From the NCBI GenBank assembly GCA_036881885.1, contig JBAJNL010000038.1, positions 1-11,077 of the forward strand: 11,077 nucleotides of DNA, given 5' to 3'. The notes under the pieces are model-generated. The model searched no databases. It was not told where the DNA came from and was given only the letters and a program-made list of their open reading frames with translations. Made by a program: the position numbers and the translations under genes. Shown here one piece after another: positions 5,502-11,077 of this stretch. Origin of the DNA: JBAJNL01 sp036881885. GTDB taxonomy: Bacteria; Pseudomonadota; Alphaproteobacteria; Holosporales; Hepatobacteraceae. Each line of letters begins with the position of its first letter. Positions within the stretch are counted from its first letter, which is position 1.

Positions 5502-8282
5502 TTAAGCGTGGTTCTTCAGCGTGGCGCCGGCAGCTGCAAGGCGGGCAATGGGTACCCGGTAGGGCGAGCACGAGATATAATCAAGCTTCAGCTTTTCAAA
5601 AAAAGCAATCGAGCCTGGATCAGCGCCTTGTTCGCCGCATACGCCAAATTTCATGTCTGGTTTAACGCTGCGGGCTTTTTCGGTGGCGATTTTGATCAAC
5701 TCACCCACGCCCGATTGATCAAGCGAGGCAAAGGGATCACGTACCAAAATGCCTTTGCGGCGATAGGTGCCCAAAAACGAGCTCACGTCATCGCGCGAAA
5801 ACCCAAATGTTGTTTGCGTTAGGTCATTGGTGCCAAAGCTCATAAAATCGGCCTCACGCGCAATTTTATCGGCTTTAAGGGCGGCGCGCGGCAGCTCGAT
5901 CATGGTGCCAATGTTAAAGGTGCCCTCTAGGTTTTGCTCGGATCGGGCGGCGGTTAGTTTTTTAAGAATGCGGCGCTTTAAAACGCGAAACTCGCCTGCA
6001 AGCGAAATAAGGGGAATCATGATGTCCACATGCACGGGTGTGTCTTTTTGAACGCGCAACGCGGCATCGATGATGGCCATGATTTGCATGTCATAAACCT
6101 CGGGCATGGTTAGGCCCAGGCGGCAGCCCCGGTTGCCCAGCATGGGGTTGGTTTCTTTCAGCTCTAAAAGCCGTGTTCTCACCTTAGCCAATTTGATATT
6201 CAGCGCTTGCGATAGCTGATCAATTTCAGCCTCGCCCTGCGGCAAAAATTCGTGCAAAGGTGGATCAAGCAGGCGAACGGTTAAAGGCTTGCCCTTGACG
6301 GCGCGCAACATGGCTTCAAAGTCGTCTCGTTGCATGGGGAACATCAGGCGCAACGCTTTTTGGCGCGCCTCAAGCGTGGGAGCCAAAATCATTTTGCGAA
6401 TGGCCAAGATGCGATCGCTTTCAAAAAACATATGCTCGGTGCGACAAAGACCAATGCCTTCAGCGCCCATCTCAAAGGCTTTGAGAACATCTTGTGGCGT
6501 GTCGGCGTTGGCTCTGACCGAAAGGCGGCGCGCTTCATCGGCCCAGCCCATGAAGGTATGAAAATCGTCAGACAGTTGGGGCGGAATCAGTTTGCCTTTG
6601 CCTTCAAAGATGTGTCCCTGGCTGCCTTCAAGGGTTAAAAAATCGCCGGCTTTTAGCTGCACGCCGCCCAAAGACATTTGTTGTTGTGTTTGATTGATAT
6701 AAAGATCGGCAGTGCCCACAATGCAGGGCTTGCCCATGCCACGAGCCACAACGGCTGCATGGCTTGTCATGCCGCCGCAGGCCGTTAAGATGCCTTTGGC
6801 CTTGGCCATGCCCTCAATGTCCTCGGGGCTGGTTTCATCACGCACCAAGATCACGCGCTCGCCTTGCTCGCTTAGCTTTAAACAATCCTCGGGAGAAAAA
6901 GCAATGCGCCCCACAGCCGCACCGGGCGACGCCGGAAGCCCTGTGCCCAACAGTTTGATTTTCTCTTTAACGTCCGACAAACAAGGATGCAGCAACTGAT
7001 CAAGCGTGGGCGGATCAAACCGGCAAATGGCCTTTTTCTTATCAATCAAGCCTTCGTTCACCATATCCACAGCCATTTTAACCGATGCCTTGGCCGTGCG
7101 CTTGCCGTTGCGTGTTTGCAAGATCCAAAGGTGACCCTTTTGAATGGTGAATTCGATGTCTTGCATATCTTTGTAATGGGTTTCAAGGCGCTCTTTCACA
7201 GCGCACAGCTCTTGATAAACTTTGGGCATGACCTCTTCAAGGGCTTTTTGCCCCGGCGCGCAGCCCGAGGGGCTTTTGGCACACTGAGAGCGCGTTAAAG
7301 GGTCAGGCGTTCGAATGCCTGCCACAACATCTTCGCCCTGTGCTTTCAGCAAGTATTCGCCAAAAAAGACTTTTTCACCCGTGGCAGGGTCGCGTGTAAA
7401 CGCAACGCCCGTGCCGGATTGATCGCCAAGGTTCCCAAAAACCATGGCTTGCAATGTCACAGCAGTGCCCCAATCTTCAGGAATATTATAAAGCGCTCTG
7501 TAGGCCACAGCTCTTTTGTTCATCCAGCTGCGCAAAACAGCCTTGATGGCTTGTATCAATTGGTGGCGTGTGTCTTGCGGAAACGAGTCGCCTGTTATTT
7601 TCTCGATGTGCTCCTTAAAACGGCCCACAATGGCTTTCAGATCATCGGCACCCAGATCACTGTCTTCTAGAACGTTACGTACTTTTTTATATTGCTCTAA
7701 AATATCTTCAAAGGGCGTTAAGTCCATCCCTAAAACAACATTACTGTACATTTGAATGAAGCGACGATAGCTGTCAAAGGCAAAACGCTCGTCATTTGTA
7801 TTGCGCGCCAGTGATGCAACAGTGGTGTCATTCAGCCCAAGATTTAAGATGGTGTCCATCATGCCAGGCATAGAAGCGCGCGCGCCCGAGCGCACCGAAA
7901 CAAGCAAGGGGTTATCCGCATCGCCCAAACCCAGCTTCATTTCTGATTCAAGCTTTGCAAGGTTGGCGTACAGCGTTTCTTCAAATGTGTCGGGCAGCGT
8001 TTTTTTGTGGGTATAAAACCAATTGCACAGGTCAGTCGTCAGAATCAGGGCAGGGGGTGTTGGAATGCCCATTTCAAACATTTCTTTAAGGCCCGCCCCC
8101 TTGCCGCCTAAAAGGTCGCGCCGGTGGGCGCTGTTGCTTTCAAGCGGTGTGTCAAGGCGCACAATCCATTGTGGTGCATCGTGTTGAACAGAGGCTGGCG
8201 ATCGCTTGTGGGTTGAACGATCTTTGCTAGGCAACTTTCCCCCAGTGGCCGAAGGCGTGGGCAAATGCGACGACGTGCTCAA
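5502..8282 (-). CDS. ppdK: Pyruvate, phosphate dikinase
   Basis: PPDK interconverts pyruvate + ATP + phosphate and phosphoenolpyruvate + AMP + pyrophosphate in the cytoplasm. Domain order is standard: nucleotide-binding ATP-grasp domain (about 55-395), swivelling phosphohistidine domain (about 445-560) with GGMTSHAAV holding catalytic His508 and the potential regulatory Thr506, and C-terminal PEP/pyruvate TIM barrel (about 575-920). Barrel residues corresponding to the Clostridium symbiosum active site are visible: Arg614, Arg670, Glu796, Asn819 and Cys882. At 926 residues it is about 40 longer than usual. The excess is a Ser/Thr/Pro-rich N terminus starting at a TTG, 9 nt after AGGA, and encoded partly inside glyS (56-nt overlap). 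The segment around Cys882 reads CGEQGADP where the family normally has CGEHGGDP. The gene is the last of a glyQ-glyS-ppdK cluster and is probably co-transcribed. Assignment is certain; the exact start is not. Confidence 0.96.
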   Translation of the reverse strand: MSTSSHLPTPSATGGKLPSKDRSTHKRSPASVQHDAPQWIVRLDTPLESNSAHRRDLLGGKGAGLKEMFEMGIPTPPALILTTDLCNWFYTHKKTLPDTFEETLYANLAKLESEMKLGLGDADNPLLVSVRSGARASMPGMMDTILNLGLNDTTVASLARNTNDERFAFDSYRRFIQMYSNVVLGMDLTPFEDILEQYKKVRNVLEDSDLGADDLKAIVGRFKEHIEKITGDSFPQDTRHQLIQAIKAVLRSWMNKRAVAYRALYNIPEDWGTAVTLQAMVFGNLGDQSGTGVAFTRDPATGEKVFFGEYLLKAQGEDVVAGIRTPDPLTRSQCAKSPSGCAPGQKALEEVMPKVYQELCAVKERLETHYKDMQDIEFTIQKGHLWILQTRNGKRTAKASVKMAVDMVNEGLIDKKKAICRFDPPTLDQLLHPCLSDVKEKIKLLGTGLPASPGAAVGRIAFSPEDCLKLSEQGERVILVRDETSPEDIEGMAKAKGILTACGGMTSHAAVVARGMGKPCIVGTADLYINQTQQQMSLGGVQLKAGDFLTLEGSQGHIFEGKGKLIPPQLSDDFHTFMGWADEARRLSVRANADTPQDVLKAFEMGAEGIGLCRTEHMFFESDRILAIRKMILAPTLEARQKALRLMFPMQRDDFEAMLRAVKGKPLTVRLLDPPLHEFLPQGEAEIDQLSQALNIKLAKVRTRLLELKETNPMLGNRGCRLGLTMPEVYDMQIMAIIDAALRVQKDTPVHVDIMIPLISLAGEFRVLKRRILKKLTAARSEQNLEGTFNIGTMIELPRAALKADKIAREADFMSFGTNDLTQTTFGFSRDDVSSFLGTYRRKGILVRDPFASLDQSGVGELIKIATEKARSVKPDMKFGVCGEQGADPGSIAFFEKLKLDYISCSPYRVPIARLAAAGATLKNHA

Positions 8283-10356
8283 GTAACAATATCCTGTTGT
8301 GCTGTCTTTGAAGGTCTTTCGTCATGATCATGACATCTTCAAAGAAGCTGTCAATAGGTAAGGCCAGGGTCAACAAAGAGGAAAGCAGCGCATCTGACAA
8401 AGGGCGCGCTAAAAGCGGCTGCAAGGCTTGCCACAAGGCTTTTTCAGCGTTGTGTTCAAAGAGTGTTTCATTCACTGTTGCAAGAGGGTGTGGCGGGCGT
8501 TTTTCTAAACTGTCTAAAATGTGTTGAATACGCTTAAAAGCCTGCGCCGCTTTGTGAAAAACTTCATAAAAAGCTGTGTCTTTCCATTTGTTATGCAGAT
8601 GGCGCACATAAGCTATTTTAGCAAACAGAGCATCTTTTTCAAAAAGCTTCGTTTCCATGGCAAAGGCAATTAAAGGGGGCTTGATCTGCAGCTGGGTTTT
8701 CAGGACAAACGCGCTGCGCTCTTCTACAAACGTCATAACGCTTTTTAAAATAGCATCCGGGGCCTCTTTAAATGCATGGGCTTGTGCGTGATAAAGGGCT
8801 CCCACTTGTTGCAGTGCCTTTGTTAAATCAAAAGAAGGCATTTTGAGTGTGCAAAGGGTTGTGATAACGGCGTTGCCCAGGCGACGCAAAGCCATGGGGT
8901 CTTTTGATCCCGAAGGTCTCATCCCTAGGGCAAAAAAACCATATAAGCTATCAAGGCGATCAAGAAGCGCTAGCTTCAGTGCTTCATCCGATGGTTGCGT
9001 GCCTTCTGTCTGGGTTTCAAACGTGCTAAAGGGCCAATAGTGATCACGAATGGCCAAGGCAGTGGATGCGTCAAATCCTTCTTTGGTGGCGTACATTGCG
9101 CCCATGTAACCTTGCAATTCAGGGAACTCACCTACCATGTCCGAGGTTAAGTCGGCTTTTGAAAATCTCGCCGCCAGATGCAAGCTCTTTTCGTTGGGCC
9201 ACAGCGTTTTTGCCAAGTCTTCAAGGCGCTGGGTTTTTTGATGAAGCGTGCCAAGGCCTTGAAAGAAAAGACGCTTGGTTAAATGCGCGCGCTGTGTTTT
9301 CAATCCCTTTTTCAAATCTTGTGTCACAAAATACACCGCATCTTCAAGGCGTGCATTGGCCACAATAGTTAAACCATTGATAATCGCTTGTCCGTTATCT
9401 TGGGCGTTTATGTTGGCCACGAAAGCGAAAAAGGGCTGCAGTGCGCCCTTTGCGTCATAAAGCACAAAGGCTTTCATGTGATGGCGTAAAACGGTCAAAG
9501 GGACCGCCGGCGGCAGCTTAGTTGTGGCCTGGCTTAAAGAGGCTTTCAGCACAACGGGCCATTCGCACAGGCCAACCACCTCGTCAATCAGCCCGCCCGG
9601 TTCTAAGTCTGAGGCTTGCACACAAAGCCCTTCATCAGCCAAAGCACGCAGTTCTTTTTCGATCATGGCTTTGCGTTCATTGCGCCTTAGCACCACATGG
9701 TGTGCTTTCAGTTTGGCTTCGTAGTCCGCAAAGTGTGTGACCGCAAAAGGCGCCGCATCACCCATAAAGCGGTGGCCTGTTGTTTTGTTGGTGCTCTCAA
9801 GGGATTGATCGCCATTTTCAAGGCGCAAGGGCAGTCTTTTTTGATCAAACAAAGCCAGCAGATTGCGAATGGGGCGCACCCACTTAAAATACTGCGCCTC
9901 CTCGTTATCGCTAGCTTCTTTGTGTCCGGCACCCCAGGCCATGGTTTGAGGCCAGTCAAAGGTTTTCACAAGCGCCTCTAGCTGCTGTGTAAGAAGAGGC
10001 GCCACATCTTGCGCTTCTTTGTGCTGGGTGGCCATCCAAAAGGTGTGTTTACCGATAACCTCTTGCGTTAAATCTGACTGTGCTAGTTGCGTTTTGTGCA
10101 AAAAGCCCTGCAGCGCCGTTTCGGGCGCTTTGAGGTTCGGTCCCTTCAGTTTAACCGTTGTGGCGGGCAGCTTTGTGGGCAGCCCCTTGGCCACAAGCGT
10201 CATCCGACGGGGCGTTGTATAAACCGCCAGGGTCTCAAAGGGCACGTTGGCGTCTTGCAGCAGTTTTTCTGCGCATCTTTTAAAGCGTTCTTCCGCTTGT
10301 TGTTGAAAGCGCGAGGGTACTTCTTCGGTTAAAATCTCAAAAAGCAACTCGGCCAT
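8227..10356 (-). CDS. glyS: Glycyl-tRNA synthetase, beta subunit
   Basis: This is the large subunit of the bacterial alpha2-beta2 glycyl-tRNA synthetase; with the alpha subunit it charges tRNA-Gly with glycine. The 709 residues match the family size (about 690). Recognisable parts are: the N terminus ELLFEILTEEVPSRF (3-17), the YTTPRRM segment (46-52), KWVRPIRNLLALF (158-170), TGHRF (193-197), the EPGGLIDEVVGL region (252-263), and the HD-like segment ARFSKADLTSDMVGEFPELQG (396-416) followed by GSKDPMALRR (483-492). The remaining C-terminal region is helical and carries the tRNA anticodon-binding part. The ATG overlaps the glyQ stop by one base (TGATG), and AAGGA lies 9 nt upstream, so the two subunits are translationally coupled, as suits fixed stoichiometry. 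The 3' end overlaps the ppdK start by 56 nt. No missing segment is apparent. Confidence 0.97.
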   Translation of the reverse strand: MAELLFEILTEEVPSRFQQQAEERFKRCAEKLLQDANVPFETLAVYTTPRRMTLVAKGLPTKLPATTVKLKGPNLKAPETALQGFLHKTQLAQSDLTQEVIGKHTFWMATQHKEAQDVAPLLTQQLEALVKTFDWPQTMAWGAGHKEASDNEEAQYFKWVRPIRNLLALFDQKRLPLRLENGDQSLESTNKTTGHRFMGDAAPFAVTHFADYEAKLKAHHVVLRRNERKAMIEKELRALADEGLCVQASDLEPGGLIDEVVGLCEWPVVLKASLSQATTKLPPAVPLTVLRHHMKAFVLYDAKGALQPFFAFVANINAQDNGQAIINGLTIVANARLEDAVYFVTQDLKKGLKTQRAHLTKRLFFQGLGTLHQKTQRLEDLAKTLWPNEKSLHLAARFSKADLTSDMVGEFPELQGYMGAMYATKEGFDASTALAIRDHYWPFSTFETQTEGTQPSDEALKLALLDRLDSLYGFFALGMRPSGSKDPMALRRLGNAVITTLCTLKMPSFDLTKALQQVGALYHAQAHAFKEAPDAILKSVMTFVEERSAFVLKTQLQIKPPLIAFAMETKLFEKDALFAKIAYVRHLHNKWKDTAFYEVFHKAAQAFKRIQHILDSLEKRPPHPLATVNETLFEHNAEKALWQALQPLLARPLSDALLSSLLTLALPIDSFFEDVMIMTKDLQRQHNRILLLEHVVAFAHAFGHWGKVA
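8292..8295 (-). promoter_or_regulatory. Ribosome binding site supporting the TTG start of ppdK inside glyS
   Basis: Read on the minus strand, AGGA ends 9 nt before the TTG at 8282-8280. It supports a ppdK start within the glyS 3' end. A second purine-rich stretch, GGGGGAAAG near 8234-8242, sits just before another in-frame TTG but too close to it to be a normal site. Confidence 0.5.
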
Positions 10357-11077
10357 CAGCGGCTTTCCTTGTGGTGTAGGTAAGCATCAAAACAGACCTT
10401 GGCCAGATCACGCACGTGCTTCATGTAAGCTGTGCGCTCGGCAACGCTTAGGGCGCCTCGTGCTTCAAGCATGTTAAACAAATGGCTGGCGTGAACGCAG
10501 CGCTCATAGGCAGGCAGGTAAAGGTCTTTGGTGTGATCGCCTGGATGCGTGCAGGCTTTATCACAAAGGCGCAAGCCTTCTTGGTGCGCCATTTGAAAGC
10601 GCTTTAAAAGGTCTTCAACCGATGCCTCCTCAAAATTATAAAGCGAAAAGCTGTTTTCGTTACGCTGACACAAATCTTGATACGTGATACAGCTGCCGTC
10701 TGGATGGCGTGACCACACCAGGTCAAAAAAAGTATTTTTCTTTTGCAACACAAGCGCGATGCGCTCAAGTCCATAAGCCAGCTCAAGTGAAATAGGCGAC
10801 AACGTGCGACCACCCATTTGCTGAAAATAGGTGAACTGCAAAATTTCCATGCCGTCGCACCACAGCTCCCAACCAAGGCCGGCCGCACCAAGGGTGGGGC
10901 TTTCCCAGTTGTCTTCCACAAAGCGCATGTCATGCAAGGTGGGATCAAGGCCCACGGCCTTTAAGCTGTCAAGCGTAATCTCTTGTGCGTTGGCCGGTGA
11001 CGGCTTGTAAATCACCTGAAATTGATGAAACTTCGACACGCGGTTAGGGTTGTCACCATTGCGCCCATCGCCAGACC
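10356..11077 (-). CDS. glyQ: Glycyl-tRNA synthetase, alpha subunit (5' end outside window)
   Basis: This is the catalytic class II subunit of the two-subunit glycyl-tRNA synthetase, which forms glycyl-adenylate. The frame stays open to the right edge. The residues just inside the edge, SGDGRNGDNPNR (11075-11040), match the conserved DGRYGENPNR of E. coli GlyQ. The GTG at 11039 is therefore an internal valine codon, not a start. About 65 N-terminal residues are missing, judged by the E. coli protein of 303 residues. Visible core motifs are FHQFQVIYKPSP (about 11030-10995), FVEDNWESPTLGAAGLGWE (about 10922-10866), LQFTYFQQMGG (about 10838-10806) and the class II motif 3-like YGLERIAL (about 10775-10752). 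LPAYERCVHASHLFN and LEARGALSVAER near the C terminus also match. The stop TGA overlaps the glyS ATG. Its promoter lies beyond the window. Confidence 0.97.
   Translation of the reverse strand, partial: SGDGRNGDNPNRVSKFHQFQVIYKPSPANAQEITLDSLKAVGLDPTLHDMRFVEDNWESPTLGAAGLGWELWCDGMEILQFTYFQQMGGRTLSPISLELAYGLERIALVLQKKNTFFDLVWSRHPDGSCITYQDLCQRNENSFSLYNFEEASVEDLLKRFQMAHQEGLRLCDKACTHPGDHTKDLYLPAYERCVHASHLFNMLEARGALSVAERTAYMKHVRDLAKVCFDAYLHHKESR
10366..10370 (-). promoter_or_regulatory. Ribosome binding site of glyS within the end of glyQ
   Basis: On the minus strand AAGGA lies 9 nt before the glyS ATG (10356-10354), inside the last codons of glyQ. It fixes the glyS start and works together with the TGATG stop/start overlap. 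Confidence 0.65.

Noticed and set aside
5442..5822. Plus-strand open frame of 126 codons across the ppdK 3' end
   Set aside because: It lies antisense to conserved PPDK coding sequence, and its translation shows no recognisable domain; it is a shadow frame.
11037..11039. GTG at 11039-11037 as the start of glyQ
   Set aside because: The upstream in-frame codons encode SGDGRNGDNPNR, which aligns with conserved GlyQ sequence, so the gene continues beyond the window.

Overview
The window is a bacterial segment of moderate GC content, dense in genes, with six protein-coding genes in two converging blocks. The left block (plus strand) holds two tandem glycosyltransferase paralogues, then an amino-acid antiporter overlapping aspartate-semialdehyde dehydrogenase. 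The right block (minus strand) is glyQ-glyS-ppdK. The two-subunit glycyl-tRNA synthetase followed by pyruvate phosphate dikinase, an order I recall from Alphaproteobacteria, suggests that class. The AdiC-like exchanger and the FD-x-x-YY modules before the glycosyltransferase domain fit this, and a host-associated lineage (for example Holosporales-like) is possible, but I cannot place it more closely. No rRNA, tRNA, CRISPR array, transposase or phage gene was seen.

Positions 1-2743 carry two copies of a membrane-anchored glycosyltransferase of the GT92/DUF23-like type. The first copy is cut by the left edge of the window. The copies are about 96% identical over their first ~607 bp (membrane anchor, paired FD-x-x-YY modules, start of the catalytic domain). 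They then diverge sharply for ~600 bp, except for short islands, and become identical again over 33 bp near the 3' end. The divergent half of the second copy has different arginine codon use and lower GC. This is a mosaic pair: one constant module joined to two different catalytic/acceptor halves. It is the most unusual feature of the window.

Positions 2744-5182 hold a possible terminator and promoter, an AdiC-type APC antiporter starting at TTG, and asd, which overlaps the antiporter by 19 nt. Co-transcription of an amino-acid/polyamine exchanger with the branch-point enzyme of the aspartate family (lysine/DAP, threonine, methionine) suggests a link in amino-acid supply, but the transported substrate is not shown by the sequence.

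Positions 5183-5501 are non-coding sequence between convergent genes, with no convincing terminator or RNA gene. Positions 5502-11077 (minus strand) are the tightly packed glyQ (5' end beyond the right edge), glyS (start overlaps the glyQ stop by one base) and ppdK (start overlaps glyS by 56 nt). Three of the five gene starts visible in the window are TTG codons.
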